Below the pieces are notes generated by a model. It was not told the DNA's origin. It was given only the letters and a program-made list of their open reading frames with translations, and made no database searches. A DNA stretch of 64,000 nt from Paratinospora sagittata (taxonomy: Eukaryota > Streptophyta > Magnoliopsida > Ranunculales > Menispermaceae), in contig CM069607.1 in the NCBI GenBank assembly GCA_035771175.1, positions 9,129,501 through 9,193,500 of the forward strand, read 5' to 3'. Below, one piece after another: positions 35,101-46,135 of the stretch. Positions within the stretch are counted from its first letter, which is position 1. Every line of letters starts with the position of its first letter. The translations under genes and the position numbers were made by a program.

Positions 35101-36377
35101 TCATAGGTCGAGATACAATGTACGCAGTTTGTGACTCCTGCTCAGACAATGGAACCCAATTCTGGTTTTCATAATTCGTTAACATCACTTTTTTTTTCCA
35201 TTTTTATTGGGTCAGGTACTAACAACATTAGAGTCACTACTACTGCCAAAATCTCAACCTTACTCAATGTTTCGCTTTTCTTGAATTTCATATTCTTGCC
35301 CCAACATTTCCTTACATTACTTATTTCTCTTTTTACCTAACACTGGTGTTGATAACTCGACTTCTAACGGCGGTACAAGCTATATCACTAATATTGCTTG
35401 GGTTAATAATTTTACCACAGCTTTGGCTAACCCAACATTTAGAGGTTGCCTCATAACCTACGCATATATTTATAACCCAACAATTTTCAAACCTGCCATA
35501 TAGGATCCTAAAATTCATTCTAGATACTTATCATTCTCAGAGTATCCATCGTGATAATTTCAAAAATAAACTATACCAGTCTATTTAATCATGTTTGGCT
35601 TTATGGTTAGGCATGTCACTACATTTTAACAAGATAAACTTTTTCATGCCTTAGATCAAGGTCAGCATGATGATAGAAGCCCTTATACAATAGCTTCTTT
35701 AATTAATCTCATGCCTAAATCAGCTCCGAGTTCTTAACCCAATTTTCCATCATCTCTTATCATCAGTTAGCTTCTAACTTGTTTTTTTTTTTCATTTCCA
35801 GAGACTTAATCATTCTCGAAGATGGTCTCTACTCAGAGTCGCAACTTCGTTACTATGTCTACTATTAGACTGCTAGTTAAATCTCATTTCCTGAAAGTTT
35901 TCATAACTTTCACATATCTTTTTCCATCTGGCTTATCATTGAGACCGTCTATTTATTTTATTTTGACTTCAGTCTCAACTATATATGTTTTTAAGTACTC
36001 ACACCATTAGCATCCACATTTGGAGCTATCACTGGTTCAAGCCTCTGTCTTTCTCACATTACAACTTTGTCACAAGCTCATAAGTTGTGTATCTCGTTGT
36101 TGTTGGGTAGTTACTAGCCATAGATAAGCTATAAAATTTATTATCACTGGATTCCATCCAGTTCTTTTTCTTTCAGCCTTCTAATCCTTTCGTGATCAGC
36201 AATTTCCATTGTTAATCTTGACTATTCGTTTCTAAATCTGAAATTCACCGACACAGGTGATTCTCAGTCAAGATAACATATTGGCTTAGGCTCAACATAA
36301 TAGTACTACCCATATGTATACCCATACAAACAATCATAATATCATAAAGCTTTTATCTTTTTACGAATTTTAAACTT

Positions 36378-36391
36378 AGGCTTTGATACCA
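36378..36391 (-). other. Primer binding site of the right gypsy unit
   Basis: Minus strand TGGTATCAAAGCCT, one base off the canonical initiator-Met complement, four bases from the LTR. Confidence 0.85.
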
Positions 36392-36395
36392 ATAT

Positions 36396-36652
36396 TGTCA
36401 CGACGCCCCTGACGTTGGCTGACGTCATGACCGGCACAACGTACTATACACTGTACATACCTATATACAATATATCATACACTGTCAGCCTGTACGTACT
36501 CTCACAATCCATCCCAAACTTACAAATTTTTTTTTTTTTATACCACAAATCAAATCCAATATAGTTCATTCATTCACACATCACATTTTCATTTCATCAT
36601 CCAATATATTAAGCTATATCTATATATGCCCACACATCCCATCTAGATGATA

Positions 36653-36709
<57 letters not shown>

Positions 36710-38601
36710 GTGTGATAAGTAAAATAACAAAAATATAAGCTATTTCCTCCAAGCATACATACACATACTAGACGAAGGCTCACGTGATTATCACTCACGG
36801 ATTTTTCTTTTCCCTTCGACTCAATACCTGAAATATTGGAGGAAATTGGGTGAGCAAACAACAGCTCAGTGAATATAGTTCTTGAGATGACAATTATATA
36901 CATTTAGAGAAATATGACATTTAAAATCATTTCAAACACTTATTCAATACATGCATCATTCAACGAATATATTGTACATGTCAACAACATAAATTGCATG
37001 ATTTTCAATAACACAATGCACAATCTCCCTCCTCCGCAAGGCAAAAGAGCGGGTCTAACCCTTGTATGGCCGTTACAAGGTAGCCACAACCTCTCATTAC
37101 CCAATTCACAGTCATTTCAAGGATCCCAACCCTTGTTAGGACAGACCTACTGACAATGAGGACTCGCAAAACCTCATCCGGGTCTAATGCCTAACGAAAT
37201 GACAATGAGGACTCGCAAAACCTTATCATTACAAACTCCAATTGCTAAAATCAGTTTGCATGATCCATAAAACTCAATGCATTATATATAAATATAACAC
37301 GCATACAATCAAACATTTTATATGCGTACAATGTCATACAAGAACCAAATCAAGAAAACTATACTCACAGTGATTACACGGGGTTTCTAAGCCAACCTCT
37401 AAAATCGAGCAACAATATTGCTTTCTTAAGAGCGTTTATCCATGTCCTTAAGCTCTCAATTTAAACACTGAAATTAACCATAGATTATCATGAGAATCAT
37501 CATTTATCATATCGGTACCTACTAAAAATATCAAATCATAGCCAAAAATCACGATCTTATTATCGACACATCCGGAATTTCGTTCTCTACGAATCTATGA
37601 TTTCAACTCACTGTTTACTGTTTACTGTTTACTGTCACTATTCACTTTACTATTCCCTATTTACTATTTATTTCACTATTCACTATTATTATTCATTATT
37701 CACTATTACTATTTACTATTTACTATTACTATTCACTATTTACTATTTATCCGAAAGATGTAAATTGTATTAAACTTGTCAAACGGTCTCCAAAAATCAT
37801 GAAATGAAATCTAACCACATATTCGGGGTCCCGACAGTCCAGGGAGCGTTTTTCTACCTTTCTAGCGGATTTTCATTAACGTTGGGTTAAAACCCCAATT
37901 TTGTCAAAACGCCGCAAAATTGCTCCCATAGCTAAAATTGGTCCGCTAGAATCGTTCCATCTAGCTTAGATAGTAATTTCACGAAGAAAAAGAGTAAAAT
38001 CACTTACCGCGAGGCCGAATTTGTCGCGAATCTCGCGTTTCTCCTTTTCCTTCTTCTCCTTCTTCTCTCTGTTTCTCTCCTTCCGTCCGTCCCTCTTTTC
38101 TCTTTCATTCAGCAACTCCTTTCTATTCTTCTTTTCTTTTCTATTTTCTTTACACGTTGGATAGTTACATGTTGGAGAGTGAGAGGTTAAAATTTAAAAC
38201 TAAAAGTTGATATTTAAATGATCCAATGCACCTCATCCTCAATAGTTAACCAACTACCCATCTTAATATTTCATTTTCATTCCTTCAATCATACTATTTA
38301 TTAATTCATTAAATCATACTCCAATCCACATTTTTAATTAACCAACCTCATAAATTAATCAATTTAATTCAACTCAATTCAACTAATAAAACTTATATTC
38401 TTTATTTAATAATTTTTTTTATTTGCTCACATCCCGTAATTATAGCATGTATTTCATACACGCGTATATTTAGCTCATACGTATCAAATATGTGTATTAT
38501 CAAGCGTATATTTAGCTCATACGTATAAAATATGTGTATTATACATCTCGATATACGCGTACTTCAACGTATATATTTAATTAAAATTGCGGGGTGTTAC
38601 A
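36396..38601 (-). repeat. Right (5') LTR of the gypsy array, 2206 bp
   Basis: Same ends as the left LTR. The extra length comes mainly from a longer (AT)n run (36655-36707) and an expanded cactatt/tactatt minisatellite (37609-37750, about 142 bp). TGACGTCA is at 36420-36427. A 79-aa frame (36914-37153) is identical in both LTRs and is not a gene. Confidence 0.92.
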
Positions 38602-41600
38602 TTGTATAATCTGGGAAGAACTTGATTCCAATCTTGGAGGTAGTAATGAGATTAGTCTAAAAAATCTCATTATTGGCAGCTTTAAACAGTTCTTTGTGTG
38701 GTGTCAACCATTCAGGAGGCAATATTCTTGGGTTCATTATGTTTTTGAAAGCTCCAGTATCAAAATAAGCAATCACAGAAATGGGATTATCATATTTTAA
38801 CTGTAATATGGAGATTGGAGCATAAGGCATTGAATGAGTTACCTTAGTTGTTGGAAATGCATGGGCTAATGATATCATACCCATGAAATTATCATCTGCT
38901 TCTTCATCTGAAGTAATAAGAGGAGAATCAATGTCAGAGTCATCAGATATTCCAGCTGCTTGATAAGCAACGATTGTGTCTTCATCTGGAGAATCTTGTT
39001 ACGAGAAAACAGATTCAATATCCTGATCTGGGGATAAGGAATAAGATTGTTGAATCTGATGTATAAGATGTTGACTCTTTTTCTTCTCAGGACATTGTTT
39101 AGCAAAATGACATGGTTTCTTGCAGATATAACATGTAGCTTATTTAGGAGAAGAATTGCGTCTTCGTTTGAAGTACCTGATTCTCTTTTTCTTTTTAGAG
39201 AATCTTTTGGAGTACCAAGGAGAATGTTTCTTATAACGATACTTCTGTTTCTTTTTTGGATACTTGGAGGAAAATTTCTTCTTGTCCTTACACAGACATT
39301 TCTTTGTATGTTTACAGCCAATCTCAAGATAGTTTTTCCGGCAAGCTTGAGAGAAATCAATAGAAGGTTCTTTCATGTCTTTCCATAATTTTCTGTTTTC
39401 ACATAATTTGTCAATGGCTGTAGTGAGGAACTGGAAAATTTCAGCAAAAGAAATTTTTTATATTGGTCTGCCTGTAGCAAGAGTAAGACGATTGATCTCA
39501 GCATGTGTCTCTTCTGGAAGAGAAGCAATAAATGTATATTTGAGATCAGGCTTGTTGATTCCACTAAGTAAGTGGAAACGGAGGATCATACGAGAGAAGT
39601 GTTTTTGTAACTTCTTCCGATCAAGGGAACAACACTTCATTGTGAAAAATTCTTGTTTGTACTGTTTTTCAACAAGGGTAATATCACCAACGAATTCTTT
39701 GAGCATAACATTATAGACATTAAAGATTGATGATTGAATCAGCTGTAGAATTCGATATTCACCAAGGCTAAGTAGCCAAACACGTATAAGACCGGTGCAT
39801 CTAGAGAAAAGTCACGGAGGATGTCCTCAGTAGACTTACCAGCGATTTGTTGATTATCCATCCATGCACACCATGTTGATAATTTAACTCTCCATTGGTC
39901 AACAGGTACGGTATCCAAACTGAACCATGGACCAGAATTATGTTGGAAAGTAGCAGGTGTTGATTCTGTTCCTGACGGTCCAAGAAATGGATCTTCTGTA
40001 TCAGAAAGAATTTCAGACATATCTGGTTCATTTCCACGATGAGATGAGGATGGAGCATCAGCCATATGTATATCAACAACTTGGGAAAGATCCATAAGTT
40101 GTTGATCTTCATCATTTGTCTGGAGTGAAATATTGGAAGAAATATCTGAAGCATATACTTCTGTATCAGAAGGATCAGACATATCCTGCAAAGGCATTGA
40201 TTCATAAGGAAGGTGAGGATTATTGGTGTATTGGGTAACTAGGTGGTCTAGAAATTGGACAAAAGGTTGGATGGGATTAACTGGTGGAGGATCACTTGGA
40301 GGTAAAGTGGTGACTGGTTGTGGTGTAAGAGGTGAAAAAGAAGATGGTGTCTCAAATGGAGGTGAGACATAAGTAGGTGTTTCATATGGTTCATAATCCA
40401 TAAGAGCTTTTCCTTTTGTGGCACATCCATATGAAGGTCTGGGTCCTCTTGGTGGAGGAGGTTCAAATGCTGGTCTTGTTAGAAAAGGAGGTGGTCCTTT
40501 ACAGAAAATGTAGGAGAATAAGAAAGGAGTTGTTTCAATAGGTGTATGTGGTCTTGGTGTAGGTTGAGGAGCTGTGTACATATAGGAATCTAACGTAGTT
40601 CTATATGGATCGGTTGGTGGTTTCTTCATTTTCTGAAGATCAGCTTCAACATATAAGAGTTGTTGTTTTAACTGTCTGATTTCAGCCTCATACTGCAGAA
40701 ATTCAGGACCAGAATATTTATTCTCCAAATAATATCGCGGAGTAGCATCAACCTTCTGAATTTTTTAATTTATTTCTCGGTAGTACTGTTGAGCTATGGC
40801 AACTTGAGCATCTGTCTTATGAGCAAGATTGGTAGTTGCCATAGAGATGCTTGTGAGTTGATGATCAATCTTTTGAAGATATTGATTCTGCACTAAAACA
40901 TTCTTGGTTTGCCAATTTAGTACTTCTTCAGGTTGAGAAATAGGCTTGATTGAACCATCGGGCCTAACTTCAGTGGGAACTGAAAAAGACTTAGCAGTGG
41001 TCTGATGATTAGGATCTGAAACTCATTGTAGAGGTGAAAAATTCTGATCATACTGAGTAACTGGAAAACATGGATGTACCACAGCTGCTACAGGTGGAGC
41101 AGGAGGTTCATCATGATAATACTAAGCATTTTGTTTGCATGATGAATATCCGTATGAGGATTGTGGTGGTTCAAACCGAGAAGGTGGTACATCAAATAAC
41201 CATTCTTCAAAATCATCATCTGAAAAATCATTGTGGCACGAACAACTAGGTTGGCACATATCAAGATTACAATCCCATATAAAATGTCCATCTACATGTG
41301 AATGATAAACAGAAAACCCTAAAGTCTGAAAAAAGTGAATAGGGGGTTTATCCTCATGATACTTGTAGACTGGCTGGATCATTAATGAATGATGCACTGG
41401 AAGATTGTCCTGAACTGTATGGCTTGGTAGCTCAAAACTGATTTTGACGGAACCATCACGTTGCTTTACAAGACGTGGACTTTCATTTGTTACAATGGGT
41501 TCATTGTGCTTGATAAACTTTTCATAATTTGTGAACCAGGCTGGAGGCATAAGCTGATACAGATCTTGCCTTGGGATTTGCCTGAGAATCTGCACAATAG

Positions 41601-42384
41601 TTGGAACTTCATTATCATTAACAAAAGTCATAATCGTACCGTGAGGTTTTTTAGGTTTTGAGATGGATTGCATGATCCTGCAATCTGAAAGCCATTTGAT
41701 GATGAAGAGTTGCAAGAATTCCTTCAGATTTATGTTGAGCACCAGAGAACTGGATCTGCACCTTGAATCTGGTCGGTAGTGTAGGATCATTAAAACATAC
41801 GTTGAAGTCTGAGGCTATGGTGAAAACCATGGAGCCATGACTGAGAGTTGTAATGACCGTACCGATGCAGGCATATTCATATTCAAGCAGATTTGTATCC
41901 AGTAGTGCAACACGAGCAAACAAAGGTATGTCACCTCGACCGTGATATGATAAAACCAAACGGATGGTACCTAAGTGAGGGTGAGTGTATCCATTGGATA
42001 ACCAGTGGCGTATAAAATCAGGGTCAAATTCCAGAGTGACATATTGTTCTTGATGAGTTGACTCTAACTGACAGTTTGCAAGAGATGTACTTTGAACATA
42101 TTCTTTGATTGGAAGAGACTTTTTTGAAATCAAAGTTTTAACTGACTTAGTAAAAGAAGGACGACTCTTGGTAAACATAGAATAGGGTTCAACAAAGGAG
42201 TTATAGTTTCATTAATCTTATTATCATTAGGAATATGGGTAACTTCTATTAACTGATCTATTTTGGATGTTTTGCTTTTCAGACATGATTCAGGTAAACT
42301 GGAGAATTTAAAAGAAGAAGACTTTAGAATTGATTGAGGAGTAGATATAGAGGTAGAGGTTGTAGCTTCACCAAAAGCTTCCAT
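38602..42384 (-). pseudogene. Endogenous pararetrovirus polyprotein fragment: movement, coat, zinc knuckle, protease
   Basis: Minus strand, starting at an ATG at 42384. The first third (42384-41122) looks like a caulimovirid 30K-type movement protein followed by a linker. The middle (40728-39458) starts with a coiled coil, has a long Pro-rich acidic stretch, and then a coat-protein-like part. A zinc knuckle CYICKKPCHFAKQC (about 39090-39135) and basic Lys-rich stretches follow. An aspartic protease begins at about 38770 with Y-F-D-T-G-A, and the sequence is cut at 38602 by a gypsy LTR. The frame changes at least near 42170, 41720, 39720 and 39000-39300, and stops occur near 41122 and 40770, so no polyprotein can be made. 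The order fits petuvirus/florendovirus-like endogenous elements; the genus is inference. Confidence 0.78.
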
Positions 42385-42530
42385 AGATAAGGTATGACTT
42401 GTCCGACACGGCTCTCATGGCCTCTCAAGGACTGTCCTTTTATATCTCCTGGATTTAAACAGGTGAAAAAGCTCTTTCCTTTTGGACTGTCCTTTTGGTA
42501 AATACCTTCAATCAAGTCTATGATCTTGAT

Positions 42531-42662
42531 CTAAGAATCTTCCACTGTGTCTGAGTCTGCAGTGTCTGAATCACAGATGATACATACAAAACATAGACGA
42601 CAGCAGATAACTAGAAGGATGATAACTATGACTAACCAAACATGAAGGTTAGATAGTTTCAT
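42531..42662 (-). CDS. Small putative membrane protein, 43 aa, upstream of the pararetroviral polyprotein
   Basis: ATG at 42662, stop at 42531, uninterrupted. After a short polar start it has about 20 hydrophobic residues (V-I-V-I-I-L-L-V-I-C pattern), then a Cys-rich stretch and an acidic Asp/Ser/Thr tail: a likely single-pass membrane segment. It lies 147 bases before the polyprotein ATG on the same strand. I do not know a family for it. It could be a viral leader ORF or a chance frame; its length is short enough for chance, but the ordered composition is notable. Confidence 0.4.
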   Translation of the reverse strand: MKLSNLHVWLVIVIILLVICCRLCFVCIICDSDTADSDTVEDS

Positions 42663-42800
42663 GTTGAGAACATGAAATGATGCAAACTTTCTAATAGATA
42701 TGTAACTAGTTTAAGTAAAATACATGCTGACAAAACGATAGTAAAGATTGCCCATAAAAAGTACAAAGACCCCCCCAAAGAACAGAGGGTGGCAACTTTG

Positions 42801-42838
<38 letters not shown>

Positions 42839-44818
42839 CTTTATTTCTGTTTTCTCTCTCAAAAGAAAAACACTCAATTTTATCTTTTTATTTTTGAAAT
42901 CTCATTCACTCGTATATATGTAGTATATACACACACAAAAACAAAGAATTATGTAGCTAGTTAGATCATTCTATAAAGTTTAAGGCAATTGGAATAAAAT
43001 CATGTAATTATGCGTGCCAAGTGTTAGTGAGGATTCATAAATCCAACTCTATTATCCTCATGAAACTTCCTTTCTCTAGCTTGTGAATTCAATGCAAGTA
43101 GCTAACTATAAACATAAAAACAATAAAGATATAAATTAAAAGATTTCGTGTCATTAAGTGAATATGGAAACATTTTATACTAATGTCACAAATCACACTT
43201 TTTTTATTACTCTTTTTATATCGCACCGTCTCTCAATGTGACGGATATATATATTTGTGTCAGAGGCATGTGAGTGGGCATCTCACTATTGTTAAAGAAG
43301 CAGTTAAAAAGAAATATTTCTTAAGACTCTATGCATGAAGGGACAGGTGTCAAACATACATTGGGTGAGGGGGCTTAAGTGGACAATCCGTTGTGGTACG
43401 GCCACAGAATCCCATGAATTAGGGAATCAGAATCCCAATCCCTTCATGATTGGTTTAGAATCCCCAAATCAAATCATATATTAGGCACTAATGATGATAA
43501 TAGATATATTTCCCTTGTCAAGATTATAATAATATCACATCAAATTCTTAATTTGGAAAATATAAAATATCACATAAGAGGCAATTTACCCGATTCAAGT
43601 TTTCCAATAAACAAAATGTTCTATTTATGATATCACTGGTCCACTGGGTTCGATGCACTTGAATAAAAGAGTGTATTAATTAAATTATAATTTTTTATTT
43701 TTTATTTTTTTTTTGAGTTAGGGACCAACACAACTTAAAAAAGTCAGTGAAGTAAAAATAAAAGATAACTGTAAATTATATAATTTAGAGAAGAGACATT
43801 GCTATAGTACCAAAAATAATTATAAATTCTATAATTTAGTAGAAGATATAGTTAGAATTTTAAAAATATCCTCTTTTAATATAATATCTTGTAGACGAGT
43901 CAATTTTTTGTATTAAAAAAAGAAGAAGAAAATTTTGGATTTATTGTAAATCATGGACAGTGGTATATTATCATACTACTTCTAATATTTACATCTAATA
44001 AATAGTAAAACTTTAAAAAAAATATAAATAATTTAAAAATATCTTTAAAAAGTGACACAACATGAGTTATGAGATTTTGATACTATAAATAGTATAGATA
44101 AGTCATGCTAATGATTATGAATGGCTAAAAAAAACCTTTTTTTGTATAGGTATAAGAAGAGATTAATGACAGAAGCAGATGCACATATTATTTAAACCAT
44201 ACTCAATTAAAAAGTAAATCTGGATAAAATAAAAGATAATCACGTAGTGCACATGATTATAGCTGTAGATTGATTGAGAGTAAGAGAAACTGAATAGGTA
44301 AAACAATATTAATTTGAACATTAAGATATTTTAAAATGAGATAAACAACAAATCTAAAAAAGATTAAAACTGATATTATATTATATATAAGAGATAAAAT
44401 AGCTAGCTATCTAGGTCATGTGGCTAATCATAATTGGGTACAAATCTCAAGTTAATTATAAGTTAACCAATAATTCTCTTCAACTAGGGTCCACACTCCA
44501 CACTCCACCATAACCATAACCCTAAAACTGAACAAATACCTATGTTGGCAACCTGGCAGTGGGATAAAAATCCCATTCTTTTTTTATGATTGTTACAGCA
44601 CCCCAAATCTCAACAGTGCAACGGAGAGATAGATAAATAAAATAAAATATAGATGATTTTTTTTTTCCTGTTTTTTGGGCTCAAGAGTCCCCACTCAATA
44701 CCCTAGTAGTAACATATAGGAACAGGTGCCATTAGTAACCTCAGTTTCAACACCAAAAATAAATCAATTTTGCCCAACTCTAAAACACCCTAAGGCTATT
44801 CTTATATATATATATATA
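42663..44818. other. A+T-rich spacer
   Basis: No gene seen. It holds an (AT)n run (42803-42836), and stretches near 43380-43470 and 44570-44650 that resemble, in the same order, 51930-52025 and 53041-53115. Confidence 0.6.
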
Positions 44819-45315
44819 TGATAAAAGAGTTAAAAACATAGTGGAATGTATGGTGCCACATATTTGAAAAAAAGAAAAGAAAAAAAGGAGGGGTACTCAA
44901 AGTCTTCGAAGTGCGTTCTTTTTTTATGGAATAAAATAATGAATTTGGCGGAATAAAATAATAATTACATTATTTATAATGTATTCGGTGCATAGGCGTT
45001 GGGTACAGAATAAAATAATGACTATATTATTTTATTCCTTTCAATGCATTTTTCTTTCTCTATAAATAAGAAAGTTTGATTTTCAATTCTTTTTCTTTCT
45101 AATGCTCTTCTAATTCAAAAGAGAGAGTCTTACGGTGTCTCTCTTTGAGTATAGAAAGAGGGTTATAAGGTATTTTTTTTGTATATTGTTTCTTTTGTTT
45201 GTCCGTGCATGTTTCCCTCAAATTGAGAGTTTTATCACGTAAAATTTGTGTCTCATTTTTTTTTCTCACTTTGCCCTTTAGTTGCAAAGTTTTGCACAAG
45301 CCGTCAATCCCAACA
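44819..45315 (+). repeat. Copia element 2, 5' LTR (497 bp)
   Basis: TGATAAAAGAG to CCCAACA, preceded by an (AT)n run that blurs the left end. It matches 48577-49157 with substitutions and an indel of about 80 bp. It contains repeated ggaataaaataatga words. Confidence 0.85.
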
Positions 45316-45317
45316 AG

Positions 45318-45329
45318 TGGTATTAGAGC
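45318..45329 (+). other. Primer binding site of copia element 2
   Basis: TGGTATTAGAGC, one base from the initiator-Met tRNA complement, two bases after the LTR. Confidence 0.85.
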
Positions 45330-45413
45330 GAGGTTGTGGATACGAGTACTATTCACCTGTATGTCAGTATTTACGTGAAATAGTGGGAGGCAGTGCAGAT
45401 TACAGTAAACAAC

Positions 45414-46135
45414 ATGGCGGCAAAGTACAAGGGAGAAAAGTTTAATGGGACTAATGTCTCATTGTGAAAGCTCAAAATCACAACACTTATGAGGAAGGAT
45501 AATTGCTTAGAAGTAATTGGAGACAGTCCACCAGAAATCACTGATGATAAGGAATGAAAGAAGGTGGACAACAATGCTATCTCTAATTTTCACTTGACAT
45601 TGGAAGATGCCATATTGACAAGTATTGATGGGTTGGATACAACCAAAGAAATATGGGATAGGCTCAATAGCTTATATGAATCGAAGTCGCTACACACCAA
45701 AATCTTCTTAAAAAGGAGATTGCACAATCTTCGTATGGAGGAGTCCACTTCGGTAACGGACCACGTCAACACCATATAGACTTTTTTTTCGAAACTTATA
45801 AAGTTAGATTACAAAGTAGATGAGACAGAACATGCAGAAATTCTACTTCAAAGTCTGCCTGACTTGTATGATCATCTCATCATAAATCTCGCCAACAATC
45901 TCACCAATTTATCTTTCAACAAAGTTGTTGCCGCAGTTCTTGAAGAAGAAAATAGGCGCAAAAATAAGAAAGACAAATTGGTGACATCTAAGCAAGGTGA
46001 GCCTCTATTTATGACGAGAGGTAGATCAACGGAATGTGGCCCCAGTGGGAGTCAAAGTCCAGAAGTAAGAATATCAAATGCTACAACTATGGCAAGAAAG
46101 GGCACGTCAAAAGGGAGTGTTGGCTAAATAAGAAG
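45414..46135 (+). pseudogene. Copia element 2 gag
   Basis: From the ATG at 45414: KFNGTNVSL, a TGA, then LMRKDNCLEVI, a further TGA, GLDTTKEIWDRLNSLY, a TAG, then LLQSLPDLYDHLIINL. These are the usual copia gag blocks in one frame, with the stops at positions where Trp or Gln is expected. A frameshift near 46030 precedes the zinc knuckle, which reads C-Y-N-Y-G-K-K-G-H-V-K-R-E-C, so the second zinc ligand Cys is changed to Tyr. Confidence 0.88.

Larger units (their letters stand above)
32102..36395 (-). pseudogene. Degenerate gag-pol region of the gypsy array
   Basis: No frame of useful length survives. Short stretches line up with the intact element at 1-3095 in the same order: the bases around 33170-33260 match its post-RNase H region (cctgctcaatgc(c/a)tcagc), about 33900-34140 matches the reverse transcriptase region (cgaattcttaactgatggt against ctaatcctcaactgatggt), and 34650-34890 and 35090-35120 match protease and gag parts. 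Stops and indels are everywhere. The 32.1-33.2 kb part should be integrase but is barely readable. Confidence 0.7.
29681..38601 (-). mobile_element. Ty3/gypsy array: LTR-internal-LTR-partial internal
   Basis: Minus strand, right to left: LTR (38601-36396), primer site, degenerate internal region (36395-32102), polypurine tract, LTR (32101-29986), a second primer site, then about 300 bp of leader and gag start (29985-29681) before pararetroviral sequence. The last segment matches 36072-36395, so the left LTR once served a second element, now deleted. The LTRs are close in sequence while the internal region is badly decayed. It is a diverged relative of the element at 1-6041 (similar LTR ends and gag/pol order). 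No target repeat can be paired, because the left end is lost. Confidence 0.85.

Noticed and set aside
30486..37153. Identical 79-aa ORFs at 30486-30725 and 36914-37153
   Set aside because: They occupy the same place in the two LTRs of the gypsy array; identity reflects LTR duplication, not a gene family.
42384..42800. Search for a viral tRNA-Met primer site upstream of the pararetroviral polyprotein
   Set aside because: No good match to the initiator-Met complement was found here, so the viral genome ends cannot be set.
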